Source: Pontibacillus chungwhensis BH030062 (GTDB lineage Bacteria > Bacillota > Bacilli > Bacillales > BH030062). Taken from it: DNA of 64,000 bases. The translations under genes and the position numbers were made by a program. Shown one piece after another: positions 32,142 to 41,753 of this stretch. The stretch is from positions 1 through 64,000 of the forward strand of contig NZ_AVBG01000012.1 of NCBI RefSeq assembly GCF_000770675.1, written 5' to 3'. The notes under the pieces are model-generated. The model did no database searches. It saw only the letters and a program-made list of their open reading frames with translations, and was not told where the DNA came from. Position 1 is the first letter of the stretch, and each line of letters starts with the position of its first letter.

Positions 32142-32813
32142 ATGGATTACTTAACACAAGGTATTCAATATATGCAGGAGCAAAAATATGAAGAAGCGGC
32201 ACAAGCATTTACGCAAGCTATTGAGGAAAACCCAAATGAACCATTAGGTTATGTGAATTTCGGAAATCTCTTGTTACACATGAATGATCGGGAGCGAGCT
32301 GAGCGCTTTTTTAAAAAAGCGATTGAGTTAAATGAGGACATCGCAACGGCTCATTACGGACTAGGTAATGTTTATTATGAACAGGAAAAATACGATGAAG
32401 CAGTAGAGCCGTTTCAAAAAGCTATTCAAAAAGGCTTAGAAGAGAGCGATGCCTATTATATGCTGGGACTAAGTTTACTGTATCAGGAGCAATTCAAGTT
32501 TGCTCTTGCCTATTTACAACGTGCTACAGAGCTTTCACCAGACGATGCTGAAGTGCATTTTCAATATGGTCTTTGCTTGGCGCAAGTAGGTATGATTGAT
32601 GAAGCTATTCAAACGTTTACGAAAGTCCTGACGCTAAACGATGAACACAGTGATGCTCATTACAATTTAGGTGTATCCTATCTATATAAAGAAGACCCGG
32701 AACTAGCTTTGAAACATTTTGGACTGGCTATTGATATCCAGCCGGACCATTTACTAGCGGCCAATGCTAAAGCTAAAGTGGAAGAGCTACTAGAGCAAAA
32801 TCAGGGAGAATAA
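32142..32813 (+). CDS. Tetratricopeptide repeat protein (YrrB-like)
   Basis: A 223-residue soluble protein consisting of about six TPR units, each with the W/Y-G-Y-A-F-A-P pattern in forms such as QEQKYEEAAQAFTQAIEENPNEP and ALKHFGLAIDIQPDH. TPRs form protein-binding superhelices; the partner is not known. B. subtilis YrrB occupies the same place between mnmA and recD2. ATG 32142 is 8 nt from GGAGG; an ATG four bases upstream is out of frame. It is only 15 nt before recD2, so co-expression is likely. Confidence 0.88.
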   Translation: MDYLTQGIQYMQEQKYEEAAQAFTQAIEENPNEPLGYVNFGNLLLHMNDRERAERFFKKAIELNEDIATAHYGLGNVYYEQEKYDEAVEPFQKAIQKGLEESDAYYMLGLSLLYQEQFKFALAYLQRATELSPDDAEVHFQYGLCLAQVGMIDEAIQTFTKVLTLNDEHSDAHYNLGVSYLYKEDPELALKHFGLAIDIQPDHLLAANAKAKVEELLEQNQGE

Positions 32814-32828
32814 AAGGAGTAGAACCCT

Positions 32829-35165
32829 ATGGCAATGGAGAAGCAATTAGAAGAGAATTTTGAACCGGAGAAAGGCTTCATCAAAGGGGAACCACTGCGG
32901 ATGATTTATCATAATGATGAAGAACACTTTTCCATTGCACTGGTTAAAATCATCGATACAAATGAATCCTTTGATGAATCAGAAATTGTATTAAAAGGAC
33001 ACTTTTCCCCATTAGACGAAGGGGAGCATTACACGTTTTATGGACGTGTGACCAACCATCCGAAATTTGGCGAGCAGTATCAAGTTGAACATTACCAAAA
33101 GGAAGTTCCTACTTCTAAAGAAGGCATAGTGGGATACCTCTCAAGTGATTTATTTTATGGAATAGGAAAACGAACCGCAGAAAATATTGTCGCTATACTT
33201 GGAGAACAAACCATTAGTCGCATCCTTCAAGATCCATCTGTATTGAAGGATGTACCTGGGCTGAAACAAGATAAAGCTGATAGGCTTGTTGCTGATTTGA
33301 AGCAGCATCAGGGCTTTGAGCATATTGTTATTGGGTTATCCGAATATGGGTTTGGCTTACAAATGGCTCAGAAAATATATGAAGCGTACCAAGATCAAGC
33401 GCTTGAAATTCTACAGGAAGACCCTTATCAATTTGTGTTTGATATTCAGGGCTTTGGTTTCAAAAGAGCAGACGAAGTAGCTTCTCACAACAATATTGCA
33501 TTTGATCATCCTACAAGGATTCAGGCAGCTTGTATGTATGCCTTAAATCAAGGCAGCAGTCATGGACATGTCTACATGACCTTTGAAGCTTTGCAGGATG
33601 AAGTATTAAGCATACTCCAAGGTTCATCTGGTGTTATTACACATGAGATTATTTCCCGAGAAATAGCGCAACTTGTCGAAGATGAGAAAGTACTGGTCGA
33701 ACAAGATAAGGTATATTTACCATCGCTTTTCTTTGCGGAAGCAGGATTTGCTAAGCAGCTTCACAGAGTTATGCTTTCAGAACTTGAAGAAGAATTTACA
33801 CAGGCAGAGTTAATGAAAGTAGTTGGGGAAATTGAAGATGAGGAAAGCATAAGTTACGGGAAAGAGCAGTACGATGCTATTGAGAAAGCCCTTCATTCTA
33901 AAATGATGATTCTAACAGGTGGACCGGGAACAGGGAAGACCACTGTTATTAAAGGCATTGTTAATGCTTATGCTAAATTGAAGCGGAAGTCTTTAAAGCC
34001 TGCTGATTATGGTAAAGATGAACCCTTCCCATTCCTTCTGACTGCTCCCACAGGAAGAGCTGCTAAACGTATGAATGAGTCAACAGGCTTACCGGCTGTA
34101 ACGATTCACCGTTTGCTTGGGTGGACAGGTGGGGAGTCCTTTGACAAAGATCAGAATAACCAACTGAGTGGAAAGATCTTAATTATAGACGAATTTTCTA
34201 TGGTTGATATCTGGCTTGCGAATCAACTATTCCGAGCGATCCCATCTGATATGCAGGTGTTATTGGTTGGGGATGAAGACCAATTACCATCTGTTGGCCC
34301 CGGACAAGTGTTGTCTGACTTGTTGTCGACTGATTACATACCGGCCACACAACTTCAAGAAGTATATCGTCAAAAAGAAGGGTCACAAATCATTCGATTG
34401 GCCCACGACATGAAAAAAGGGAAATGTGACGAAGAGTCCTTAGCTAAGTCTCATGACTTTTCTTTTATCACTTGTCATGAACCGCAAGTGTTACCTGTCA
34501 TTCAGCAAGTTTATCAAAAGGCGATGGCAAGAGGACATACGTTAAAGGATATTCAAATCCTTGCACCTATGTATCGAACAAAAAATGGCATCCATCAGCT
34601 AAATCAGGAGATACAAGCATTGGCTAATCCTCCTTCTAGACAGCGCAGGGAAATTAAAATGAAAGATGATTTGACTTATCGCTCCGGTGATAAAGTCATC
34701 CAGCTTGTGAATCAACCTGAGTCTGGAGTATATAATGGGGACATAGGTGAGATTGTCGCGATCTACAAAGCCGATGAAACAAAAGAACAAAAAGAAAAAC
34801 TTGTTGTTTCATTTGAAGGAAAAGAAGTGGAATATTTACGTAAAGATCTCAATCAACTTATGCATGCTTACTGTACCTCCATTCATAAGTCACAAGGGAG
34901 CGAGTTTCCGATCGTCATCTTACCTGTAGTGAGAGGTTATAGCCGAATGCTTAAGAGAAATCTCCTATACACTGCTGTGACAAGAAGTAAACAATCGCTT
35001 ATTATTTGCGGAGACCAAGAAGCTTTCAAGCGAGGGGTAGATACGGTAGACACGAATCGCCGTTTCACAGATTTACCTGATAAGATTAAAATTTATATGG
35101 AAGCAGAAGTCAAAGATGAAGAAGAACTGAATGAGGAAGAACTTTCCCCTTATGACTTCATGTGA
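32829..35165 (+). CDS. recD2: ATP-dependent 5'-3' DNA helicase RecD2
   Basis: Superfamily 1B helicase of the RecD2 class, acting outside RecBCD in fork maintenance and mismatch-related repair. The 778-residue protein has the RecD2-specific N-terminal extension with helix-hairpin-helix motifs, Walker A LTGGPGTGKTTVIKGI (about 362-377), TAPTGRAAKRM (motif Ia), Walker B LIIDEFSMVD, LLVGDEDQLPSVGPG (motif III) and the C-terminal STAYCTSIHKSQGSEFP-like motif VI and AVTRSK. It corresponds to B. subtilis YrrC. Confidence 0.94.
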   Translation: MAMEKQLEENFEPEKGFIKGEPLRMIYHNDEEHFSIALVKIIDTNESFDESEIVLKGHFSPLDEGEHYTFYGRVTNHPKFGEQYQVEHYQKEVPTSKEGIVGYLSSDLFYGIGKRTAENIVAILGEQTISRILQDPSVLKDVPGLKQDKADRLVADLKQHQGFEHIVIGLSEYGFGLQMAQKIYEAYQDQALEILQEDPYQFVFDIQGFGFKRADEVASHNNIAFDHPTRIQAACMYALNQGSSHGHVYMTFEALQDEVLSILQGSSGVITHEIISREIAQLVEDEKVLVEQDKVYLPSLFFAEAGFAKQLHRVMLSELEEEFTQAELMKVVGEIEDEESISYGKEQYDAIEKALHSKMMILTGGPGTGKTTVIKGIVNAYAKLKRKSLKPADYGKDEPFPFLLTAPTGRAAKRMNESTGLPAVTIHRLLGWTGGESFDKDQNNQLSGKILIIDEFSMVDIWLANQLFRAIPSDMQVLLVGDEDQLPSVGPGQVLSDLLSTDYIPATQLQEVYRQKEGSQIIRLAHDMKKGKCDEESLAKSHDFSFITCHEPQVLPVIQQVYQKAMARGHTLKDIQILAPMYRTKNGIHQLNQEIQALANPPSRQRREIKMKDDLTYRSGDKVIQLVNQPESGVYNGDIGEIVAIYKADETKEQKEKLVVSFEGKEVEYLRKDLNQLMHAYCTSIHKSQGSEFPIVILPVVRGYSRMLKRNLLYTAVTRSKQSLIICGDQEAFKRGVDTVDTNRRFTDLPDKIKIYMEAEVKDEEELNEEELSPYDFM

Positions 35166-35310
35166 ATCGCACATACTATAACTGTTCCACGAATGATTTA
35201 TTGTGGAGCATACCATTGGGTGCCAGTAAAATTCATCTTAAAAGTGTATGACTGATCTTTTTCTGGGCAATAATGGCAACTAGAACTTACAAGAGTAAGG
35301 AGTTGCCAAT

Positions 35311-35499
35311 ATGCATTGTCCAAACTGTAAGCGAAAAGATATCGGGAAAATTGGAAATAACCAATATTACTGCTGGACCTGCTTTATAGAGCTTTCAACA
35401 ACTAAAGGCAAGGTTCACGTACACCAAGTTGAAGAAGATGGCTCCCTAAGCTCTCTAGATGACTTGTTTGGAGACGAAGAGCAAACAGCCCAATGGTAA
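35311..35499 (+). CDS. Small zinc-ribbon protein
   Basis: A 62-residue protein starting at ATG behind AAGGAG. CPNC (residues 3-6) and CWTC (about 22-25) form a complete four-cysteine zinc ribbon. They are followed by an acidic tail (SLSSLDDLFGDEEQTAQW). It is a conserved type of small protein in Bacillaceae near recD2 and has no established function. The following YrzQ-like gene begins 24 nt downstream, and both end at the same terminator. Confidence 0.78.
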   Translation: MHCPNCKRKDIGKIGNNQYYCWTCFIELSTTKGKVHVHQVEEDGSLSSLDDLFGDEEQTAQW

Positions 35500-35523
35500 A
35501 TCCATTTACGGGTGGTGAAGCGA

Positions 35524-35676
35524 ATGAACAGGTTCTCTTCTCTTGTAGCACTTGGAGTGGGTGCAGCCGCATTTTACTCCAGATCGAAAAGAGGTCGCAA
35601 GAAAGACTTCTCCGATATGTTCTCAAAACGGTCAATGAAGCGTATGCGTAAGAGAGTAAGTAAAGCTTTCCGCTAA
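35524..35676 (+). CDS. DUF3918 (YrzQ-like) miniprotein
   Basis: A 50-residue reading frame with ATG 35524 after GGGTGGTGAA. The product starts MNRFSSLVALGVGAAAFYSR (hydrophobic, membrane-associating) and ends in a highly basic segment (MKRMRKRVSKAFR). This matches the DUF3918 pattern of B. subtilis YrzQ, which lies near the same genes. Function is unknown. It sits between the zinc-ribbon gene and a strong terminator. Confidence 0.78.
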   Translation: MNRFSSLVALGVGAAAFYSRSKRGRKKDFSDMFSKRSMKRMRKRVSKAFR

Positions 35677-35683
35677 ATAAAGA

Positions 35684-35716
35684 AACAGGCCCCGCCACCG
35701 CGGGGCCTGTTTTTAT
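35684..35716 (+). terminator. Intrinsic terminator after the YrzQ-like gene
   Basis: AAACAGGCCCCG/CGGGGCCTGTTT stem followed by T-rich sequence. Confidence 0.93.
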
Positions 35717-35750
35717 TTTCAAATATGCCTGAGACACTTTAGCGTGAATA

Positions 35751-35925
35751 GGGCCATTATGTTTATTGTGTGGTAGGGGTGTCTGGGGAACGGCTCGCTT
35801 TCCACGGGCGAGCTGTCGAGCCTCCTCACTCCCTTCGCTCGCTCCGGGGTCTCGTCGACCTCTTTCTCCCGTAGGAGTCTCCCCGTTCCCCAGACACCCC
35901 TAGCTATAAGTAGCGCAACGGCCCC
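35751..35925. repeat. Palindromic element, GGCC-tip class (copy A1)
   Basis: A 175-bp element with tips GGGCCATTA (left) and AACGGCCCC (right, 35917-35925), and a perfect 18-bp inverted repeat AGGGGTGTCTGGGGAACG at 35775-35792 and 35884-35901. The core contains CTCGCTTTCCACGGGCGAGC, CCGGGGTCTCG and TCTCCCGTAGGAGTCTCCCC, shared with the other copies. It has no credible coding content. Confidence 0.85.
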
Positions 35926-35968
35926 CTGACTACGCGTGCGGGTTCAACACCAATCTGCTCATGTCGCG

Positions 35969-36146
35969 TGTTTCCGTTGTTTCTATCTGTGGCAAAGGTG
36001 ATTCGGGAAATTGCGAGACTCCTGCGGCACTAGGAGCCTAGGTGAGACCCCGGAAAGCGCGTAGCGATTGAGGAGGCTCCACAGCTCGCCGCGGAAAGGG
36101 AGTGATTTCCCGAATCACCTTACGCTTAATCTAGCTCACGGAAACA
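35969..36146. repeat. Palindromic element, TTTCCG-tip class (copy A2)
   Basis: A 178-bp element bounded by TGTTTCCGT (35969) and ACGGAAACA (36138-36146). The inner arms AAGGTGATTCGGGAAAT (35995-36011) and ATTTCCCGAATCACCTT (36105-36121) are perfectly complementary. Its core (GCGAGACTCCTGCGG, GGAGCCTAGGTGAGACCCCGG, GAGGAGGCTCCACAGCTC) is the same as in copy A1 but in the reverse orientation, 44 bp away. Confidence 0.87.
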
Positions 36147-36266
36147 CTTTCTCAGCTACAGGGGCTTTTGTGGCAGAGGTTGCGTAATAGCTTAACTAGA
36201 AAATCTGTAAGCGATAGGTATAAAAGCTTCATAAACCATTCAACCTAATATAAATAGGAGAGTGGG

Positions 36267-37343
36267 GTGAAATTGATGGGAAAAGGATCTTTAACGCTTC
36301 AATGGATTTATAGGTCTGTATTAGTGTTGTTAGTGTTATTAATCGTATATTTAATTGTAAAGCTCTTTCCTTTTTATGAAGCGTTTTTGCAAATTTTATT
36401 TCGTCTTTTTATCCCATTCATCGTGTCCTTGTTTATTGCATATTTACTGCACCCTATAGTAGAGGGATTATATCATCGTAATGTTCCACGTTGGCTTGCC
36501 ATAACAATGATTTATATCTTTGTCTTTGGTGGAATTGGATATGTGGTATATAAAGCTTATCCGTTATTTTTAAAGCAAGTTAAAGGTTTAAGTGAAAGTT
36601 TGCCGGGGTTTGTTGAAACGTATAGGCAGTGGATCTATGAGATGTATGAACGGACGTCGTTCCTGCCAGAGACTGTTCATGACCGCATGGATGTCATGTT
36701 AACAAATGTAGAACAACTGGGTGAGGATTTCATTCTTTCTATTGGAAACCGTTTAACCGGTATGTTTGATGTATTTATTATTCTCGCGGTCATTCCTGTT
36801 CTCGTTTTTTACATGTTGAAAGATTATCCAATTATGTCTACAACGCTCTATAAATTAACTCCAAAGCGGTACCGAGAAGAGGGGAAGGAAGTCTTACGTG
36901 ATATAGATAAAAGCTTAGGAAGTTACATTCGTGGACAGCTTCTTGTGTGTTTATTTGTTGGCTTGATTTCAATGCTTGCATTGTGGTTGATTGGAATGAA
37001 GTTCCCTCTAATCCTTGGAGGGGTTATGGGAATTACGAACATTATTCCTTATTTTGGTCCGATTATTGGAGCGGTGCCAGCCGTGGTGATTGCATTTACG
37101 ATGTCGACGAAGATGGTGCTTTTCGTCGTTATTGCTGTATTTATCGTTCAACTCATAGAAAGTAACTTATTGTCACCATTTATTGTGGGAAAGAGTCTCC
37201 ACATGCACCCAGTCCTTATTATCTTTGCTCTGTTAATTGGAGGAGAGATCGGTGGCATTATCGGTATGATTATAGCTGTTCCAGTTCTCACCATTATTCG
37301 AGTTCTAATCCATCATACGAAGATGTTTCGGCAGGAACGTTGA
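36267..37343 (+). CDS. AI-2E family transporter (YrrI-like)
   Basis: A 358-residue membrane protein with seven to eight predicted helices and a long amphipathic region between helices 3 and 4 (about 95-150). It carries the conserved AI-2E family segments MLKDYP, GQLLVCLFVGLISM, NIIPYFGPIIGAVPAVVIAF and ESNLLSPFIVGKSLHMHPVL. The family includes AI-2 exporters and Na+(Li+)/H+ antiporters, so the substrate is open. GTG 36267 (6 nt from AGGAG) or ATG 36276 could be the start. Its TGA stop lies inside the -35 box of the alaS promoter. Confidence 0.87.
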   Translation: MKLMGKGSLTLQWIYRSVLVLLVLLIVYLIVKLFPFYEAFLQILFRLFIPFIVSLFIAYLLHPIVEGLYHRNVPRWLAITMIYIFVFGGIGYVVYKAYPLFLKQVKGLSESLPGFVETYRQWIYEMYERTSFLPETVHDRMDVMLTNVEQLGEDFILSIGNRLTGMFDVFIILAVIPVLVFYMLKDYPIMSTTLYKLTPKRYREEGKEVLRDIDKSLGSYIRGQLLVCLFVGLISMLALWLIGMKFPLILGGVMGITNIIPYFGPIIGAVPAVVIAFTMSTKMVLFVVIAVFIVQLIESNLLSPFIVGKSLHMHPVLIIFALLIGGEIGGIIGMIIAVPVLTIIRVLIHHTKMFRQER

Positions 37344-37368
37344 CATTTGGCATTTTGTTTTCTATAAT
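37340..37368 (+). promoter_or_regulatory. Consensus sigma-A promoter of alaS
   Basis: TTGACA (37340-37345), 17-nt spacer, TATAAT (37363-37368): an exact match to both consensus hexamers. The TGA stop of the preceding gene forms part of the -35. Confidence 0.9.
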
Positions 37369-37375
37369 TTTGGCA

Positions 37376-37662
37376 TAAACAAATGACTAGAATCGGATAA
37401 ACAATACGTAGAAGGATCGAGTACATAGCAGACCATCTGACTAGAGAGAAACTCCCTTGGCTGGAAGGAGTTTTAGATGAAGGGCTATGGAACGCTAATT
37501 CCTGAGTGCAGGTAAATACTGCCGGGTTTCGCTCCGTTATAGCGGGAGTAGAGGTATAACAAACTCTACATAAAGTGATGAATTTTTTAATAAATTCATA
37601 ATCAGGGTGGTACCGCGAAAACTCTCGTCCCTGCATATAATGCAGGACGGGAGTTTTTTATG
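37376..37662 (+). promoter_or_regulatory. T-box riboswitch of alaS (tRNA-Ala)
   Basis: T-box core AGGGTGGTACCGCG at 37604-37617, followed by a terminator hairpin joining ACTCTCGTCCCTGCA with TGCAGGACGGGAGT and T6 (37618-37660). In stem I, lower helix AGGA/TCCT and upper helix CATAGC (37424-37429)/GCTATG (37484-37489) leave the specifier GCT (Ala) at 37494-37496 in the context GAACGCTA. The bulge TGGT is complementary to ACCA, fitting the A73 discriminator of tRNA-Ala. Specifier and bulge agree. Confidence 0.93.
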
Positions 37663-37723
37663 TTTAATTGTACATACTCGATCTATACGCTGTTGTATTC
37701 GAAAATATAAGGAGGCCCCTTCC

Positions 37724-40369
37724 ATGAAAACATTAACCTCTGCACAAGTGCGCCAAATGTACCTTGATTACTTCAAAGAGAAAGGACATAGCGTTGAGCC
37801 TAGTGCATCTCTTGTTCCATACGAAGACCCAACACTACTTTGGATTAATAGTGGGGTAGCAACTTTAAAGAAATATTTTGACGGTAGTGTGATCCCTGAC
37901 AATCCTCGTATTGTAAACGCGCAAAAGTCGATTCGTACGAATGACATTGAAAATGTAGGTAAGACAGCACGTCACCATACATTCTTTGAAATGCTAGGGA
38001 ACTTCTCAATCGGAGATTACTTCAAGAAAGAAGCCATTGAATATGCTTGGGAATTCTTAACGAGCCCTGATTGGATTGGCTTTGATCCAGAGAAGTTATC
38101 CGTAACCGTTCACCCTGAAGATGATGAAGCATTCAACATGTGGAAAGATGATGTAGGCGTACCAGAAGAGCGCATCATTCGTCTTGAAGAGAATTTCTGG
38201 GATATTGGTGAAGGTCCGAGTGGTCCAAACACAGAAATTTTCTATGATCGTGGTGAGAAATACGGAAATGATCCAAAGGACCCTGAGCTTTACCCAGGTG
38301 GGGAAAATGAGCGTTATCTTGAAATTTGGAACTTGGTGTTCTCCCAGTTTAACCACAATCCAGATGACACCTATACACCACTTCCAAAGAAAAATATTGA
38401 TACAGGGATGGGTCTAGAACGTATTGTCTCTGTTATTCAAGATACACCAACCAACTTTGAAACAGACTTATTTAAATCTGTTATTGAGCATACTGAAAAG
38501 CTAGCAGATACATCGTACGGTAAAGACGAAGAGAAGGATGTTTCCTTTAAAGTTATTGCGGACCACGTGCGTACCGTAACGTTTGCTGTTGGAGATGGAG
38601 CTCTTCCTTCCAATGAAGGTCGTGGGTATGTTCTTCGTCGTTTGCTTCGTCGTGCAGTACGTTACGCTAAACAAATTGGAATCCATGAACCATTTATGTT
38701 TAAGTTAGTTGAACATGTGGCAGACATCATGGAAGATTTCTATCCAGAAGTGAAGAAAAAGCAAGACTTTATTGAGACGGTTGTTAAAAATGAAGAAGAA
38801 CGCTTCCATGAGACGTTAAATGATGGTTTATCAATCTTGACGGAAATTATTAAAGAGGAAACGGCTAAAGGGAAGAATGTATTCCCGGGTACAGAAGTGT
38901 TCCGCTTATATGACACATATGGGTTCCCTAAAGAATTGACCGAGGAATACGTTCACGAAGCAGGATTCACACTTGACGAAGAAGGCTTTCAGCAAGAAAT
39001 GGAACGTCAAAGAGAGCGCGCTCGTAATGCTCGTCAGAAAGTAGACTCTATGTCTGTACAAGAAGGTGTGCTGGGAGAAGTAACAGTAGCTAGTGAATTT
39101 GTTGGCTATGACAATCTTGAAACATATACCACCATTACAGAGCTTGTGAAGAATAAAGATTTCGCATCTGAGGCACAAGCTGGTGAAGAGGTTTATATCT
39201 TCCTAGAGAAAACGCCTTTCTATGCAGAAAGTGGTGGACAGATTGCCGATAAAGGATATATCCAAACTGAATCTGCAACCCTTGAAGTATTAGATGTTCA
39301 AAAAGCGCCAAACGGTCAGAATTTACATCGTGCGATTGTTCAAGAAGGAACTATTGGAAAAGACGAGCAAGTAAGAGCTACAGTAGAACGCGGAAATCGT
39401 TCTCACGTTGTTAAAAACCATACAGCTACCCACTTGTTGCACCAAGCTCTAAAAGATGTTCTAGGTGAACATGTTAATCAGGCTGGTTCTCTTGTAACCG
39501 GAGATCGTTTGCGTTTTGACTTCTCTCACTTTGGATCCGTTTCAGAAGAAGAGATCGAGCAGATTGAAACAGCAGTAAATGAAAAAGTATGGGAATCCAT
39601 ACCGGTTGCGATCGATAACCACACCTTGCAAGAAGCAAAAGACATGGGTGCGATGGCTCTGTTTGGAGAGAAATACGGCGATGAAGTACGTGTTGTTAAA
39701 GTTGGCGATTACTCTGTTGAGCTATGTGGGGGTTGCCACGTTTACAATACAGCGGAAATTGGTTTGTTTAAGATTATTGCAGAATCTGGCATAGGCGCGG
39801 GTACTCGTCGTATTGAGGCTGTTACCGGAAAAGGTGCCTATGAGTATATGAACGGGAAAGAAGTTCTATTAAACAAAGCAGCTGACCTATTAAAAACGAA
39901 ACCAGACACTGTTCCAGAGCGTATTGAAGGATTTTATCAAGAAATGAAAGAAGTACAAAGAGAGAAAGAATCTCTTTCTGCTAAATTATCTAATCTTGAA
40001 GCATCTTCTATCTTAGATCAATTTGAAGAAGTAGAAGGCGTTTCTCTATTAGCTAAGCAAGTCGACGTATCTGATATGAATGCACTAAGGAATATGTTAG
40101 ATGACTTAAAACAAAAAGTATCTTCAGGCATTATTCTTCTTGCATCTGTTAACAATGGTAAAGTACAGTTAGTATCAGGTGTAACAAAAGATTTAATCGA
40201 TCAAGGATATCACGCAGGGAATCTGATCAAAGAAGTAGCTACTCGTTGCGGCGGCGGCGGAGGTGGCCGTCCTGATATGGCACAAGCAGGAGGTAAAAAT
40301 CCTGATCAAGTAGAAGAAGCGGTAAACTATGCAAAAACATATGTTCAAACCGTTGCAAATCAAGGATAA
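37724..40369 (+). CDS. alaS: Alanyl-tRNA synthetase
   Basis: Class II synthetase, 881 residues, with catalytic core ([21 protein letters not shown] region, [20 protein letters not shown]), tRNA-binding domain and an editing domain with the zinc/catalytic motif [12 protein letters not shown] and CGGCHV. A C-terminal DHHA1/C-Ala domain follows, with the glycine-rich [18 protein letters not shown] 37724 after AAGGAGG is the true start; an upstream in-frame extension runs into the T-box. A 90-nt gap separates it from ireB, as in B. subtilis. Confidence 0.97.
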   Translation: MKTLTSAQVRQMYLDYFKEKGHSVEPSASLVPYEDPTLLWINSGVATLKKYFDGSVIPDNPRIVNAQKSIRTNDIENVGKTARHHTFFEMLGNFSIGDYFKKEAIEYAWEFLTSPDWIGFDPEKLSVTVHPEDDEAFNMWKDDVGVPEERIIRLEENFWDIGEGPSGPNTEIFYDRGEKYGNDPKDPELYPGGENERYLEIWNLVFSQFNHNPDDTYTPLPKKNIDTGMGLERIVSVIQDTPTNFETDLFKSVIEHTEKLADTSYGKDEEKDVSFKVIADHVRTVTFAVGDGALPSNEGRGYVLRRLLRRAVRYAKQIGIHEPFMFKLVEHVADIMEDFYPEVKKKQDFIETVVKNEEERFHETLNDGLSILTEIIKEETAKGKNVFPGTEVFRLYDTYGFPKELTEEYVHEAGFTLDEEGFQQEMERQRERARNARQKVDSMSVQEGVLGEVTVASEFVGYDNLETYTTITELVKNKDFASEAQAGEEVYIFLEKTPFYAESGGQIADKGYIQTESATLEVLDVQKAPNGQNLHRAIVQEGTIGKDEQVRATVERGNRSHVVKNHTATHLLHQALKDVLGEHVNQAGSLVTGDRLRFDFSHFGSVSEEEIEQIETAVNEKVWESIPVAIDNHTLQEAKDMGAMALFGEKYGDEVRVVKVGDYSVELCGGCHVYNTAEIGLFKIIAESGIGAGTRRIEAVTGKGAYEYMNGKEVLLNKAADLLKTKPDTVPERIEGFYQEMKEVQREKESLSAKLSNLEASSILDQFEEVEGVSLLAKQVDVSDMNALRNMLDDLKQKVSSGIILLASVNNGKVQLVSGVTKDLIDQGYHAGNLIKEVATRCGGGGGGRPDMAQAGGKNPDQVEEAVNYAKTYVQTVANQG

Positions 40370-40459
40370 TAGGAAATAGATAGTTAAAAACTAGCTGTAT
40401 TCTCAAAATGAAGCTTACACGTAAGCGATATGTGGGTACATCTATAGAGAGGTGATTGT

Positions 40460-40726
40460 ATGAGTTCCATGGATAAAACAATGAAATTCAATTTTCCAGA
40501 AGAACCGTTTGATGAAAATGTAAAAGAAGTCTTGCTTTCGGTTCATGAAGCTCTAAGGGAAAAAGGGTATAACCCGATCAATCAGATCGTGGGCTATTTA
40601 TTATCCGGGGATCCTGCTTACATTCCTCGTCACAAAGATGCTCGGAATCTAATTCGCAAGATGGAACGTGATGAATTGATTGAAGAACTAGTGAAATTCT
40701 ATCTAGAACAACAACAAGAGGGTTAA
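40460..40726 (+). CDS. ireB: IreB family regulatory phosphoprotein (YrzL, UPF0297)
   Basis: An 88-residue cytoplasmic protein nearly identical in key blocks to the IreB/YrzL family: MDKTMKFNF at the start, [19 protein letters not shown] and [19 protein letters not shown]. In Enterococcus, IreB is a substrate of the PASTA kinase IreK and negatively affects cephalosporin resistance. The threonine near the N-terminus (DKTMKF) lies in the phosphorylated region of that protein. The gene is separated by one base from ruvX; the alaS-ireB-ruvX-DUF1292 order is widespread in Firmicutes. Confidence 0.92.
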   Translation: MSSMDKTMKFNFPEEPFDENVKEVLLSVHEALREKGYNPINQIVGYLLSGDPAYIPRHKDARNLIRKMERDELIEELVKFYLEQQQEG

Positions 40727-40727
40727 C

Positions 40728-41147
40728 ATGAAAACAATTGCTTTAGATGTAGGAGAAAAAACAATAGGGCTCGCAGTAAGCGATGCTTTTGGCTGGACAG
40801 CGCAAGGGTTAACAACCCTTCGCTGGACAGAAGGTGAGTATGAAGATGCCTTTAAAAAACTAGAACCATACATGAAAGAACATGAAGTGAGTAAACTAGT
40901 TATTGGACTTCCGAAAAACATGAATGGTACGATTGGACCAAGAGGTGAAGCTTCTCAAGTCTTCGCAGAAAAAGCAGAGGCTTACTTCAACGTTCCGTCA
41001 GTTTTATGGGACGAGCGACTAACTACAATGGCAGCAGAACGCGTGTTGCTAGATGCAGATGTCAGTCGTAGTAAACGAAAGAAAGTCATTGATAAAATGG
41101 CTGCTGTAATGATTTTACAAAGCTATTTAGATGCTAATTCAAATTGA
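40728..41147 (+). CDS. ruvX: YqgF/RuvX family RNase H-fold nuclease
   Basis: A 139-residue RNase H-like protein (YrrK in B. subtilis; YqgF/RuvX). Bacterial members act in 16S rRNA 5'-end maturation, and resolvase activity has been reported for some. Motifs: [19 protein letters not shown] with the first catalytic aspartate (residue 5), [17 protein letters not shown], and [14 protein letters not shown] with the second acidic pair. It starts one base after ireB, so it is tightly coupled. Confidence 0.93.
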   Translation: MKTIALDVGEKTIGLAVSDAFGWTAQGLTTLRWTEGEYEDAFKKLEPYMKEHEVSKLVIGLPKNMNGTIGPRGEASQVFAEKAEAYFNVPSVLWDERLTTMAAERVLLDADVSRSKRKKVIDKMAAVMILQSYLDANSN

Positions 41148-41156
41148 GGTGTTAAT

Positions 41157-41441
41157 ATGAGTCTAGAAGAAAAAGAGCGAATTATTATTCCAGATGAAAA
41201 CGGTGAAGAACATTTATTCGAAGTACTATTCAGCTTCGATGTTGACCAAACAGGTCACTCTTATATCGCTGTTGTTCCAGCAGAGCAACAAGAATCAGAC
41301 GAAGAAGTTGAAGTATTTGCTTTCCGTTACCAAGAAAAAGAAAACGACGACGATGACCTAGCTCTATACCAGATCGAATCTGATGAAGAGTGGGAAATGG
41401 TTGAAGAAGTACTAAACACACTAGTAGACGAACAAGAATAA
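41157..41441 (+). CDS. DUF1292 family acidic protein (YrzB-like)
   Basis: A 94-residue highly acidic cytoplasmic protein with the DUF1292 signature IIIPDENGEEHLFEVLFSF near the N-terminus and EEWEMVEEVLNTLVDEQE at the C-terminus. Members nearly always follow ruvX (YrzB in B. subtilis) but have no defined role. It is 9 nt after ruvX and closes the alaS-ireB-ruvX operon. Confidence 0.9.
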   Translation: MSLEEKERIIIPDENGEEHLFEVLFSFDVDQTGHSYIAVVPAEQQESDEEVEVFAFRYQEKENDDDDLALYQIESDEEWEMVEEVLNTLVDEQE

Positions 41442-41444
41442 AAA

Positions 41445-41473
41445 ATGAGGCCCCCACAAGGGCCTCTTTTTTA
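41445..41473 (+). terminator. Intrinsic terminator of the alaS-ireB-ruvX operon
   Basis: GAGGCCC/GGGCCTC stem around a CCACAA loop, followed by T7. Confidence 0.9.
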
Positions 41474-41506
41474 TGTCCAAATGAGGCCGGTATATTTTAG
41501 TAAGAA

Positions 41507-41700
41507 TAGGACCGTTACTTTTATTAAATGTTAGGTGTCTAGGGAACGACTCGCTTTTCGCGGCTGCACACGACGTGGGCGTTCGAAGTTGTCACAGGGT
41601 GGGCGGCTTTGGTGGAACTCTCACTTTCTTTTCAGCTCGTCTAGCTCTCTCGCAGGGGTCTCGCAATATTCATTCCCACCTTTTTCAAATGGGGAGAGAG
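41507..41700. repeat. Degenerate palindromic element (copy B1)
   Basis: It begins ATAGGACCGTTAC and continues TAGGTGTCTAGGGAACGACTCGCTTTTCGCGG, like the left half of copy A1. It then carries a diverged form of the 64-nt module (CACACGACGTGGGCGTTCGAAGTTGTCAC) and a partial right half (GCAGGGGTCTCGCAAT). The outer arms no longer pair fully, so it is a decaying copy. Confidence 0.65.
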
Positions 41701-41753
41701 TGAAATGCGTCATATTTGGGAGGTAGGAGATTTAAGAGCAACTATAAAGAAGC

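Noticed and set aside
35751-36146. Repeats as remnants of insertion sequences
   Set aside because: No transposase fragment or clear target-site duplication is visible in this window; miniature-element status cannot be excluded but is unproven here.
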